Origin: Phorcus lineatus
Taxonomy: Eukaryota > Mollusca > Gastropoda > Trochida > Trochidae
Assembly (NCBI GenBank): GCA_921293015.1
Contig: OV121090.1
Location: forward strand, 1,922,001-1,986,000
DNA length: 64,000 bases
Direction of reading: 5' to 3'
Shown here: positions 32,382 through 45,800 of the stretch, in pieces
Position numbering within the stretch: the first letter of the stretch is position 1
How the letters are laid out: every line of letters starts with the position of its first letter
Translations under genes and position numbers: made by a program
The notes under the pieces: model-generated
The model's input: only the letters and a program-made list of their open reading frames with translations
What the model was told of the DNA's origin: nothing
Databases searched by the model: none

Positions 32382-32391
32382 ATAATACGAA

Positions 32392-32459
32392 CTAAAATCT
32401 TAAGAAAATGTTGTACATAAGGTATACTTGATTGGTCCAACATTTTCTTAAGATTTTAG
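32392..32459. repeat. Second adjacent foldback
   Basis: A perfect 22-base inverted repeat (starting CTAAAATCTTAAGAAAATG) separated by 24 bases, only 11 bases from the preceding foldback. Confidence 0.85.
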
Positions 32460-32601
32460 CTTTTAATATATGCTTTCGCTATCAGTTACCGATTTCTCGG
32501 GTTGTTGATATCTGATGCTTAAGATTGTTAACTCTAGATTGAATAGGTTGTCAGCACGTAATTGCTACAGTTCCATCAACTTATCGCAATGAATAACAGA
32601 T

Positions 32602-32790
32602 TCTGTCTCGGGGCAAGACGTATACGCCGACAACACTCTCTGAGAAGGAAGGTGAACGACAAGGCTGTCTCAGGGCAAGACGTATACGCCGACTCCACTC
32701 TCTGAGACGGGAGGTGAACGACAAGGCTGTCTCAGGGCAAGACGTATACGCCGACTCCACTCTCTGAGACGGGAGGTGAACGACAAGGAA
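32602..32790. repeat. 62-bp tandem repeat, about three copies
   Basis: Units carry GGCAAGACGTATACGCCGAC and CACTCTCTGAGACGGGAGG. The unit is GC-richer than its surroundings. The period is not a multiple of three, so coding is unlikely. Confidence 0.85.
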
Positions 32791-35700
32791 GACATTTGCA
32801 ATCTTAAATTTGTTAAAAACCCGTTCTCCTTCAATACATGAAATGTGTGTCACTGTGTTTGACACACCTTATCAAGGTACCCTGTAGATAGAAATGTATA
32901 TGATCATGAATGTTCATATGGACATCTTCTGCGTGAATATATAAAAACAAACTCATTATTGTATTATAACTACAAATAAACTTTCATTGAGAACAGCGGT
33001 GATTGGGTGGACATGTATCCTCCAATTACTTCATGTCTTGTAACTGTTGTGTACCTCAGTCCCATAACTATCATAATCACGACTTTATAACTTCCCATTG
33101 TAACTATACAGAACCGGTTATCTTTAGATCGATTCAGGTCACTTACAGTATAGGTAATTCTCGATCTAGTAACAACATTTGTAGACTTTGGCATAATTGA
33201 CTCCAACAACTCACGGAGGGTCTCTTTAAAGTAAACAACAACAATAATGATATATCAACAAACAATGTAAGAGGAAATCAAAGGTGAATATGCACCTTGA
33301 CATAAGCATCCCTGAAAGCAGATTTGTACATTCAGTGACAAGTCATGGATTTTATGCCAGTCTAATAAATTGTAATAATTGGCATAAAATATATAAAAAT
33401 GATTAAAAATGTACATAACAGGTATAAGTGTCTTTGTAAATACATCTTCACATTGCAGTTTATATGAATGAAGAATGAATAATGCTAGCTAACTAAATAT
33501 AGTTATCCCATTTTCGGATATTTACATTTTTTAACTAGGTTAATTCGAAAACAATTTCGTAGATATTTACAATCCTGTAAGGAAAATCATTTTGGAAACA
33601 GTCTAAGATGCTTTTGGGTATAAGTTAAAATAGTTCTGAAAGTCTAGGTCTGTACAATGTGAAATAAAACAAGTGAAGTAGGTGAATTCGTTTTTTCAGT
33701 TACATCACATGTCAAATAACTACTGTGTTACAAAAAGTATCAAATACAATCCTAAATTGGTAAAGCATAATTCAATGTCAATTGTTGCAGCAAAAGGGAT
33801 AGTCTTCGCTAATTCAGCAAAATTGAAGCAACCTTTTCCAAGTTTTATTGTGAGAATGTAAGTCAATAGTTGAGCATTTCACCCTATGCTTTGGATTTCA
33901 AATATCAATGATTTAAAACGTCTTTCGGTGTAACAAACTGATCACTCACTCACTCATAGCATAGAATTGCTGCCTTTTGAGAGATTTTAAGTCTGTTTGA
34001 ATCATATGTAAATTATTACCTATCACCCTATAAAGTAATCAGAAAATTACTATACAACAGTTTAAGTGATATTGCACAAAACATGAATTAAGACCGGGGC
34101 AATTCAAGGTGGTGTTTCATAAGCTTTAAAAAGAGTCCAATTAGAAGCAAACGAAAGGCTCAGACAAAATCAACTTACTTTGGTTATTGTTTGACTTTCA
34201 ATTTATAAACTATTTTATTGATATATAATCATTGAGTGTTTTTCAGGTGCAGTAAATATTTGTAAGTTCATGATATATAACGTCCTTAGTTGATGAAGGG
34301 GATCACGTTTAAAAATCTTCAACAGTTATTACATAAAACATGGAATATAAGTCTAAGAGTAACTTTTTCAAATAAATAGGCTCATATTTCATGGATTTAA
34401 GTTATTAACCCAATAACAAAAATATGGTTCAATAATAAAGTTAAACAAATCATTTCAAAATGCATTCAGCGTCTGTTACAAGTACATGTTGATATTTTTA
34501 TCAAAATTACATTGTTTTATAATTTTTGAAAAGTTTTTCGCAATAGAAAGATTATAATATCCTTGCCTTCAAAAGCTCCGTATTTCATTTGTATGAGAGT
34601 TTCAGTTCACTTTTATTTTGAAGATAAGAATACCCTTACCATCAGCAAGTTATACAAGTTAAAATGTTTGTACTTTTTAAAAACAGTGTATGGACCATTT
34701 TGATGTGAACATCTTACCATTCCAGTTTGAGCTTGGCTTAACAGAACTTGGAAGAAATTCTCGTTTTCATTTAAAAAAATTGCCTTGCAAATCGGTAAAA
34801 TTAAATTTCCGTTTCGTGAGATCCCTTTATTTTCTACAGTGCCTTTAAATGAAACCAAATGAAATACAGGACCATCAAAGGTATCAAATTCAGTCTATTT
34901 TCAGTAGGGCCATGATTTTGGTCCTTTTCTTATTCTTAGGGTCACATTCCTGGAAATCATAAAACTTAAAATGACAAAGATGGGGCAATTCTTTCGCTCG
35001 TGTAGTTAAAAAATAGATATATTTGACCCTATATGTCCATGCCACATAAACTATGGGCGTTAAAAACAAGAACACTTTAAACTAATCTGAAGTTTGTCGG
35101 AGGATAAACGTGGTTTAGCTTCTATTTAATTTTGAATCAGTTTTTGACATTTACTAGCGCTACATTTAGATAATGCGTAGGTAAATCTCTTGGATGTGAG
35201 TTATTCCTTAAAGTAGATTGTTTGCCTACCTTTTTCTATAAGGAAACATAGATAAAGTAAGGTATGTATAAACACATAATCACCATGCCAGGACCATATC
35301 ACGTTCCTTCCCGTGAATCTATGTCAAGAACGGTCAGCTGAAACCCTTTCATGTTGTTGCAAAAGAAAGGATAAAAATGGGTTTTCGAATGAATCCCATA
35401 CTGCATGTCACGTTTACATTATTTGTTAAGGGTACGAAATATTAATTGGAATAGGACAATTGATAATTACTTTGTAAACATATTTCCTGTTTGGATGCTA
35501 GAAGCAATTTTCAAATCTTATTTTCCTTCTTCATTTCGAATTCTACTTTTGCTTACATTTTGAAATTTGAAAGTAAAAAAAAAAAAGAGACTAAAGTTTT
35601 AGTGCACAGCACGTGATGATCTTGACTTCTGCCAGAGATAACATGGAGGGTCATCAGCATCTAGAAACCCTAGAGAAAAGGGAAAAAAATGGAGTTATAC

Positions 35701-35997
35701 GCCTGAGGTTAGGAATTATACCTCATTGTTTGGCTTTAGTTCTATACGGCACTTCTTCGTGTACTAAACTGTTGTGTGATTACACAGAGAATGAAGTTTC
35801 GTAAGATAAGGATACGGTAATAATTTCATAGGAAGCTAGTTTTTATCAGCAAACATTGTCCATACTTTGGTTACAGCAATCTTAAGTTGTGGCAGATAAC
35901 GGTCAACCAGGCTTTACAATAACGCAATTAGTGAAGTAAGCAGTGTTACTCACAGAAGGTTCAGAGACGCATGTCAGGATACTTAAGATAAAGATCA
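32791..35997. other. Intergenic, few features
   Basis: No exon consistent with either gene, no transposase or RT fragment. It probably includes the 3' UTR of the - strand transporter next to 36494. Confidence 0.4.
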
Positions 35998-36106
35998 GGG
36001 CCCAGATTTTCGAAGCTCTCTTAGCACTAAGATAGTCTTAAGTCAATGTTAATCCATGGTACTTACGACTATCTTAGTGCTAAGAGAGCTTCGAAAATAC
36101 AGGCCC
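35998..36106. repeat. Short foldback element (GGGCC ends)
   Basis: GGGCCCAGATTTTCGAAGC...ACTAAGATAGTC faces its reverse complement GACTATCTTAGT...GCTTCGAAAATACAGGCCC. Similar architecture to 62122-62239. Likely within the transporter 3' UTR or just beyond it. Confidence 0.8.
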
Positions 36107-36493
36107 AGGTTAATTGTTGCACAGCAAGAAGCCTTGTTGCAACGATCATTGCAAAAATTATGGTAATCTTAAACCAAAAACGCAGTTCGGAACATTAGAA
36201 AGGATACAAGACCTAAAGTATCTAGAAACTGTGTTTTATAGCAATGCTTATAATTAAATTGTCACCTATGTCAAGCAGAACATGAATTCTTTTACATGTG
36301 GAATACTCTTTCTTTCATTCACCGTAAAAAGTTATTTCCTTCTCATTCCAAGTTTCGAATGACATGAAAGTAGGCATTTTTCTTCCCATGAACGCTAAGA
36401 CGTTCATTTGATTTTTTGGGAAGTTTAGAAGATGCATTTTTGAAGAAACAGCTCACAAACCAAGATGGCTGCCATTAACAGACGACATGCTCA

Positions 36494-36838
36494 TCATAGC
36501 TTGGTCACTTGCATATACGGCACGTCGTCTGAGTCGGCGTCGTCGAAGATGAGGTAGGAGTTGAGTTCCGCCTCTAGCTCAGCCTCCAGTTCCTCCTCCA
36601 GGATTTCGTTAGTGGTTGTGGATCCGCTTTCGTCAAGGTCATCGTCTGTTTCATTGAGGTCGTCTGTTGAGGTGCTACTTCCGCTGCTTGAACTCGACCT
36701 CATCGAGAAGAGTTCATTCAACAGGACGGGGTCAAGGTCAGCAAAAGGGTCAACGTAACTCTCGCCGTCCGAGTCGGCACTTCCGCTTTCGTCTGTGACG
36801 TCATCTACTGGCGGTTCTGGGGGACCTTCTACTTCAAT
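36494..36838 (-). CDS. SLC7 exon 16: acidic C-terminus
   Basis: 115 codons including the stop. Asp/Glu/Ser-rich with [14 protein letters not shown], an [14 protein letters not shown] run, and a final VTKL that fits a class I PDZ ligand (T-x-L). No LAT relative I know carries this domain. Confidence 0.85.
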   Translation of the reverse strand: MEVEGPPEPPVDDVTDESGSADSDGESYVDPFADLDPVLLNELFSMRSSSSSGSSTSTDDLNETDDDLDESGSTTTNEILEEELEAELEAELNSYLIFDDADSDDVPYMQVTKL

Positions 36839-39800
36839 CTTGAACGTAAAGATATAAGATAAATTGGAAATGGTTCGAGGCAGATCTACATAATTTATAT
36901 TGGTGAAATTCCACCCAAAATAATGAAGAATTAAATGTATGTGTAGAGTGCTTTCCTTTGTTGGTTTTTGCCCAAGGCATTTAACAGTTACCTTTCGAGG
37001 TTTATTCCATTTAACAATTTTGATGACTGTACCAAACTTTACATATCAATGATGACACGCAAGCATGCAATTAGTCAAACTAGATCCTAACAAACAGCAA
37101 CTTAATTTCCAAATAATCTTTCCCGAAATTACTGCTTCCCCCGAAAACCCATGTTACAAGTGAAGAGCTTTCTGGGCTTAAAATCAAAACCCTTATTAGT
37201 GCAGTTCATATAGGTTTACAACCAAGGCCTCTTGGTTTGTACATAGTTTTATCGCAACAGAAGACTGGAGTCCCTTCCTCTGTGCGTTGTGAATAGAGGA
37301 CAGAAGTCAGTACGAGATGTAAAATGATATTAGACTGAATAGAACGACCTAGATATCCAACTTGCAAATTTCACAGATTTGAACCGAATACTATTGTCCA
37401 CTTGTAACATAGTCTTGATGGGAAGATCTGAGTTGAGTTGTCTCCATGGAAAGAAAATTTCGATATATCCTACTTTGAAATTAAACTTGTTGTCTGGAGT
37501 GTCTTGATCTGAACTCAGCCCGGAGTCTGGCGGAGTGTTCCCGGAGCCGGAGTCCTGTCTCTCCATGATCACGGACATGGGTCGGTTCAACTCCGTGAAT
37601 GTGTGGTTCCGTCTCAAGATCCCCGTCGGCTTCTTCCCAACTGGTGCAGAGGCGCGCCGGACTGTCGTGCTGATGTGCAAATATATATATCATTACACTG
37701 ATTGTAGACATATTTTATTTATCGGCATGGACATGAAGATTAAGAGACAGATCTTACCAGGCTTTTTCATTGTACGAAATTAACATTCCACTCTAAATTT
37801 GAAGAATTACATCGTCCTGATTAAGTAGGTTGGTATTTTAAAAAATAATGAAGTTAACATAAATGGCGAACAAGAGATGTTAAAACGTATACCTTGCGAT
37901 AAAAACTGCACATGAAAAATTTTAAGAATATATGCATAGAGAACCCTCCCATACATAAAATTCTCCATTCATACTTACCATCAAAACTAGTTTTTTTAAA
38001 GGGCAAATTCTCTCACCTTGATCTCCTTCGCACGTGCGACATTTCTTCCATTTTCATGGACTGTCTCCTGGCCAGAGCGATGGACGCCCGTCTCACGATA
38101 GACTTCCTGCGAGCGATGGACATGCGGCGAAGAGCTCTGGAAAAGGAACGAGAATGATATCATATGTTAATTGTAATTAAATAATCAAATCAAGTTAATC
38201 AATACCGTCATATTATAACCATATGTACTTACAAAAATTAATATGATAATAAAGCTTAACTAAAATCATGGGTTCCAGTGAAAAATGAATGATCGATACT
38301 ATGTAATGATGATATTTTAGTCAAACGAAGGTCACATTCATCACGAATCTCTCTCTGTAAATTAGGTGTCTTCATCTTTATTTCTTGTTTATGGGTTCCA
38401 AAATACGAGGGGATATCAGAAAGTTTCAATTATCACAAAGAATGTACTGGTGAATACGGACCAAATGGTCACTGTGACATAAGTGATCCTTGTCTAGTTC
38501 TTGGGTCAACAATAGTCTTTTTTCTTACTTCTGGTCACCAAACAGCACAGTACCCCTATTATGGAGAAAGGCGCGCAGTGTAATTAAGTTTTTACATTTG
38601 AAGGGATATAATGCACGTCAAATTCATGATGAGATGAAATCTGTTTATGACAGTGACAGCCCATCCCATGACACTGTTGTGAGATGGAAAAGTAATTTCC
38701 AAACAGGCTACATGTCCCTCGCAGCTGAGTGGACGCCCCTCATTTACTGAGGATATGGATGTCATCAAGAAGGTTGAGACGCTGGTTCAAGAAGATCGCC
38801 GCGTAACTCTACAAATGATAATGCATGAAACATGGAACATGCTCCATAACCAGTTTCATATGTCCAAAATGTCAGCACGCTGGGTTCCTCGCTTACTGAC
38901 TCCATTGCAAAAACAGAATCGAAGTTACATGTCACGAAAGGCATTGGAGCTATTGGAACAAGACGAAGAGGATTTCTTCAAACGTCTTGTTACCATGGAT
39001 GAATGCTGGGTCTATCAATATGATCCTGAGACAAAAGAGATGAGCAAAGAGTGGAAGCATGCTACGTCACCACCTCCAAAAAAGGCCAAGGTGCAAAAGT
39101 CTGCAGGAAAGGTCATGGTTTCTGTTTTTTGGGATTGTCGTGGAGTCATCTTGACGGATTATCTAGTTAAGGGTCAGACCATTACTGGAGCTTATTACTT
39201 CAACCTGCTGAGCAAGTTACGAGATGCCATTAAACAAAAGCGCCGCGGTATGATCACCAAAGGTGTACGCCTGTTAGCTGACAATGCCCCAGCTCACACT
39301 GGTCAAGCAGCTACTGTGGAGGCACGGCGATGTGGCTTTGAAATCTTACCGCAGCCACCTATTCACCCGATCTTGCACCAAGTGACTTCTTCTTGTTCCC
39401 CGAGATCAAAAATCCACTTCGCGGACGTCGTTTTGAGGACACCAATGACATCATTGGAGAGGTTGAGGCTTGGTTTTCAATGAATGCAGGTGTCTTCTAT
39501 TCAGACGCTCTGCACAAGGTCAAGAAGCGATGGGAAAATGTTTACTCTGGATGGTGACTATGTAGTGTAGTCTTAAAAACATGAGAACAAAATAAAGTTT
39601 GTACCTTGTGTCTGTGATAATTGAAACTTTTTGATATCCCCTCGTACATTCCACCGAAAACTCAGATCCAATAATTTAAAGATGTCTTACCGTCGTGGAG
39701 CGATGCGAAGAAATAATTGTAGGTATATTTCAAACTTCTCTGAAATGTAAACAAAACCATCCTTATATTCACTAGTTAAAAATTATTCATTCATCAATGG

Positions 39801-42800
39801 TTTGATCATTATTCTCATAACCACTATTTACATTATACAATTTTTTGGCGATATCGCTCAGTTTTTTTCATTCAGTGTTGTTTAACCGATGATTATCAGT
39901 ACAGTAACAAACAGTACAGTAAGATAAATAACTTGGTGTGTATGTGGAGGCAACAACTCTTTTTATCTTCAAATAAGTCTCCTTTATGAGTTTTACAATT
40001 CTCTCCCCACAGAGATTGCTCGTCATTACTTCCTTATACAACCTCTGTTCTAATACGAACTCTTCTTGCAATATTTAAGCCAATGAAAACATCGCATGCA
40101 TGAGTAACATCTTTGTTTCACACAGGTTTATGCAATGATGCAGTCGCTCACTAAGGCGAATTTGTTCCGTAAAGAAGACTCAAAGTGCTAATTAAATTCG
40201 AGTAAAGTTCAGCTTTGCGAAAGCACACGTAAATAACTGAGGCGTTTTGAATGATTACAACCAACCAGGCTTCTATATTTCTTGACCGACAACTGCATAT
40301 CATTCTAAAATGCTTCCATGCTTGAAAAAGTAAAAATTAAAGATCGTTGAAAAAATGACATCCTCGATTAGCATGGGTATACGCCAAGTGATAATTAGGG
40401 GAAATTCATCAGATTGTTTACCCCGGGTTATCGAAGATGAACTTGGAGAGAAACGTTAAATACCTGAGAACTGGGAGCTGACTTTGATGAACTTGTTGGG
40501 AATATAGAGCAGCAGAGAGAAGATGACGAGAGCGAGAGAGAGAATAAACTCCGTCTTTGGTTCCTCGAGAAACGGGGCGACTGTGAGACACGCAACAACT
40601 GCCACAACGATGATGGGGATCACGAGGTTCACCTGAAAAGTACCATTATGGGTGAGGCTTAATATCATTTAAAGGGTAGGGGGGGGGGGGGAGACATTCG
40701 AGGGAACATTCCTTTTTATACACACAAATGTTATTTGAACATGAATATTTCACAATTCAGTTTAAGTTCCTGAGTGTAAAATTTTGGTCGCTGAAGCTTT
40801 ATAATTTGACAAAGGTTTGTGCGTATATACACTTTAACGAAATTTTTTTTTCATATTTCATATTCATCACTACTAATTAGCAATGAAAATTTGATTAGGG
40901 CCTTGTATATGTTCATAAATAGAAGTAAGGGCCTTATACATGTGTAGAAACCGCTATCGCACGTCTACATGTTAATACTACTAGTCAAAATCTGTCTTTC
41001 TGTCTGCTTGTGATTGGTTTGCGTTCTGCCTTCTACCGTACATTTACTGGTTTTCGGCATTTAATAGGAACTAATTATAAAATGAACCGATATTTTTCAG
41101 CAACAATCATTTCATGAAAATAAGACATTTATAACAGTTGACATGTATTGCTAAAATGAGCACCGTGGCTCTGCTGTCTTTCTGAAGGGATTTTGGAAAT
41201 ATTAAAAAGTACTTCCGTTTTTAACACTTTTAATCAGAATTAAGAAAAGGCAGAGAAAAGTGATTTTTGAAAATCAAATAAGGAATATATTACAGACGAA
41301 AGCGTTTATCAATCAAATTGATAAAATGATCTTCATCTTATGATAAATAGTAATGAAATAACCTTATAGGGTCTGGCCTTTTCCTTGTTCTTCACCCTTA
41401 GAACTAAAAGCGCCAGTATAGCAAGGGCATGGAAGATCCATACTGTGAACACAAAGTAACGCACCAATACGTCTAGGGTCCCGAATATCAACATAAGGAT
41501 CGCTATCAGCGCCTGCAAAACAGGATGGAGTCAGCGAGCTTGAAAATCTCCCTTCGTTAAAGGAACTGTAGGACCGGTAAACGAGGATACGAAACTAAAG
41601 GTGTTAAACACTTTGAAGCATATAAACAATCGATGCCTGAAAACATTTGCAAGATATCAGACTGGATTCTTAATCAATATGTTTGCATTCATTTAGAGAA
41701 CTATCAACCATTTAAGAACATCTTTTATTATGCCAGAAGTGAGAACCTTTGATACGAAACTAATGTAAAAAAAGATTTAAAGAATACGTGTGTTAAATAT
41801 CAATTACCAATCCTACATGAATCATCCTCCACGAAGCTTTCAACAATGTTTTCTTTTAAACTTATGTCGGAGATATGTTGTTTCATATCTATTAACAATG
41901 ATATCTGTTGTTATCCTCGCCATTGTCTACAGACAATATGAGTAAAATCAAATAATTGATTCGCTCCCTAGTTTTGTAGCAGAATTGCTACTTGCCCCTC
42001 ATTTATGATCTGACGGAATCAATGATTTTATTTTAATGACATTGTGTCCACAGATACATCTAGATTCGCTGAGCCCTTACCCGTGAGATGAGAGTGATGA
42101 TGTTAGTTTTACTCCGGACGTGTATCCAGGAGGCCCACTCAGGCATGTTGCCGTCCTTCACTGCCACCCCAGACATCCTGCAGCGTAGAAACTTGATGGT
42201 GACACGCAGGTTCTTTGGTCATTGTTATGTCAAAAATACATGCTGAGTTTAAGTCAGGGGATGTCTCAAAAACTATTTTTTATTTACCACATTATGATAA
42301 AGTCAAGGGGCGTCTCAATATCTAACTCTTAGTTATCACAGTACATTCAAATCAAGGGACGTCTCAAAATCTATTTTTTTAAATTACCACTTTACCTTCA
42401 AGTCAAGGAGCGTCTCAAAATACACCTTTCATTCGTCACATCATATTTACATGAAATCTACTTTTTATCTGCCACATTACGTAAGGGGACGTTTCAAAAT
42501 CGATTTGTTTCTTATATGTGGCAGAGTTAATATTTCGAGTTGTAAATAATTTTGTGAATAAACATATTTACTGAATATATTGGTTTGTCGTATTTTGATG
42601 AGTAATACATTCTCATTAAATAAACTATATCTAAACCATTTTAATCATTATTTTATATTCAACATTTTATATCATTTACATAGCTCTTTAAACATCAAAC
42701 TTATCTTAGGTCAGCATTACTAACTTGCACTGCATGCTTTTTCCCACTGCAATCTATTCCCAAGCTGCCCCTTGCTCAGGTTCTTCATGTAAGTTCTATT

Positions 42801-45800
42801 GAGTTTGATTTAAAGTATCAATGTGTTTAACATGTCATGTATATTATATATTGAATAGAGACTTATATTGTTATTTTAACATGTTTCAGGCTTAGACAAT
42901 TGCATACAGATGTAATAAAGTCCATGATTGAACACCACCCCAGTGGCTTTGTGGTTATTCTCGAGAAAACCCTCCTAACGCTGCTACATATATATTTATT
43001 GATATATATGATTGGAGACTATGGGATGACCCACTGGCCTGCTAGACAACTGTGATGGATTGTTCTGCAGAGGCATTAGATACATGTTTTATGAAAGAAT
43101 AATATCTTGAGTTCACAAGCTTGATTTTCAAAACGAATTCTGTAGTCAGTTTCCAAACATTCCACTCAAAATTCAGCAATGCAAAGAAAAACTGTGATCA
43201 AATGATTAAAATCGTGAATGAACTCGTGTACATTCACTGCAGAAGGTCATCGCTGCAATCTACCTGCATTATGACCAGTCACGTGATGATGTGCAATAGG
43301 AATATTCAAGAACCGCTACTTTGTTGATGTGACAGAAACATCAGAACTAGAGGTAGCAGACACTAAATCTGTCTTTAAATTGTTAAAGCCTTTCAAATGT
43401 TTAATGATTACATGTTCTTCACAAGTAATCCAAACTAGTTCCAAGAAAGACGTGGATCGGATAATTAGCACTCTTAAGAATACTTGAAAAACAGCCATCA
43501 TGATAACATACCCTTAAAATTCTCATGCAAAAAATATTAGGAATACATTCCCATTTCCGTTTCAATCTTAGAAAACCAAAATATGCATATGCCTCACATA
43601 AAATTTTAAACTGAGTACTTTTTTAATTTAAAGAATTGTCGATCACTATCTCACATATTATGAAATTTCACATCACTTCACCAAACGCTTGCTATCAGTA
43701 AGTGTAGTGTCTCTGCGCTCATTTCAGATGTACCACGGCGACGTCGTCATTATTACATTGACGTTCACAATGCCCATAACCAATTCGGAATGTCCACATA
43801 AGCTAATTACTTCTCTGAACAAATACAATGTTGTCTAGTTCAAACCATATAACCCATTAGTGACACTCTTACAGACTAATCACCATGTTGTTTCGTTTAC
43901 ATGTCGACCCAGTCTTAACCATGTCAGCATAACCCAACCCAACATTCCATTATATCACATAGTCTTATCTCACCACGTAGTAAATAATATTAAATATATG
44001 CATAGTTTATCTTTCAAGGGTCGTCCAATTGTTTGAAGGTCCCTCAAAACAAACTTGGGGGATAAAAGAAAGCGAGGGCGTAACGCAGTTGCCCTACATA
44101 CCTGAGGCGTTCACGTAACGTCATAGTGACGGTTTGTTGTTGACCCTGGTGACACACTTACACGTTCAGATTGTTTCGACTCTACATGCTTATATTTCTA
44201 CACTTACATTTCGTTGATAATGTCAGTGACTCTCAAGGACGTAGATGTCTGCTCTTCAAAAATCCATTATTTTGTCTGTGATTGTGGTATGTGTAAATAT
44301 GTCAGTAACTATCCCACTATTTCCCAGGTGTGGACGCTATACCTCCCCTACCTTCGATGAATTAACAGTAATAGTTTGGGGTAATCGTGTCTATTCTTAA
44401 AGGGATCGTCCGTGTTCATTCAGAATTCGTGAACATGATCTGAACTCAAAACTTTACTTCTATTAATCCTTAAATGCCAACTTTGTTAAAAATCATTCTT
44501 TCGATAGAAAATTGAACAAAAGCTTCATATACATATGAAAGGGCAAACTATGGTTCCATGTACATATATTAGTTACATGGCCTATTCAACTCTTCAAAGA
44601 TAAGATTCCATTATATATAACGTTTTACTAATTGACACACGCCGATGTTCGTTGTCATATACTAGATCGTGACCTTTTACATGATAATATTGTCATTTAA
44701 CTGAACATAGCACTTGGTTTGTATTTTATTAGTAACAGCAAAAAATTGTCTGAAATTCTGAATAAGATTGACTCCAACAAGACAATCTATGTAACTTTAT
44801 AAGATACTCTTGGAAGGCTCAGTAACAAAGTAACGTGTACAGTAACGTTACGTGTTTGTATTTTTGTATTTCGGCACGAATCAAAGCCAACTGAAATTTT
44901 GAAGAAAAATACCTTTGTATTTATTTCACGAGTTAACCAAAATCCTTTTTCCACGGATCGGATCGAGATAATAAAGTACTCTTCATAACTAACAGATGCT
45001 GTATTTGATTTATCAATATTATCATTTAAAAAACCTCATGTCCATTGGACAAATGAGATGCAACATGACAAAACTATGTTCTTAATTAAAAGCTGTAACA
45101 CCAAAGTTTATACCAAATAGCTTATGTCCATATTTTAAAAACAGTTTGCGATACGTTCTGAAGTAAGATGAAGTACCAACGAACATGGTGGCATTATTAT
45201 ATCAAAACTTTATAATGAAAGTTGTCATTCATTACGAAGAAATGGAAACACATCAATATCTAATCAATCTGAAAATAATTTCAAAAAGAAAGTCAAGTCA
45301 ACCTTCCAAGTTAATGTTGTTATCACGAGTGAATATGAAGTTTTAAGTTTAATAACCTTCAACGAACTTGGACTACGTTCAAGAATGCATGTCTCAGTTC
45401 TGAATTCCATCACATAAGGGAACATTTAAACATCGTCCCATATAGAGATAACATCTGACGCTCTGCAACGTGTGTGTGTATGTATGTATGTATGTATGTA
45501 TGTATGTATGTATGTATGTATATATATATATATGAATGTTGACATTGGCACCACTTTCACCATAGCAACCCTTTGTCATTGTTTGATCACACAGGTATAG
45601 GTAGTAGGGTCATTGCCTCGTATGTTGAACAAATATGTAAAAAAACATGATTACAAGACGATTGAAATAACATGAACGGATTGAAAAGGATGCCATTTTT
45701 TCTTTCTTTTTGCATCGTATTTCCCGCATGAACTTCACATATTGAAATTACCTTTGCTCAAATATAACATAGTAATCACTGAGGTGCAATATATCCACAA

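Noticed and set aside
32581-32865. - strand ORF with Arg-rich repeats
   Set aside because: Derived from the 62-bp tandem repeat, whose period shifts frame each unit.
36561-36758. Ser-rich + strand ORF
   Set aside because: Antisense of the acidic last SLC7 exon.
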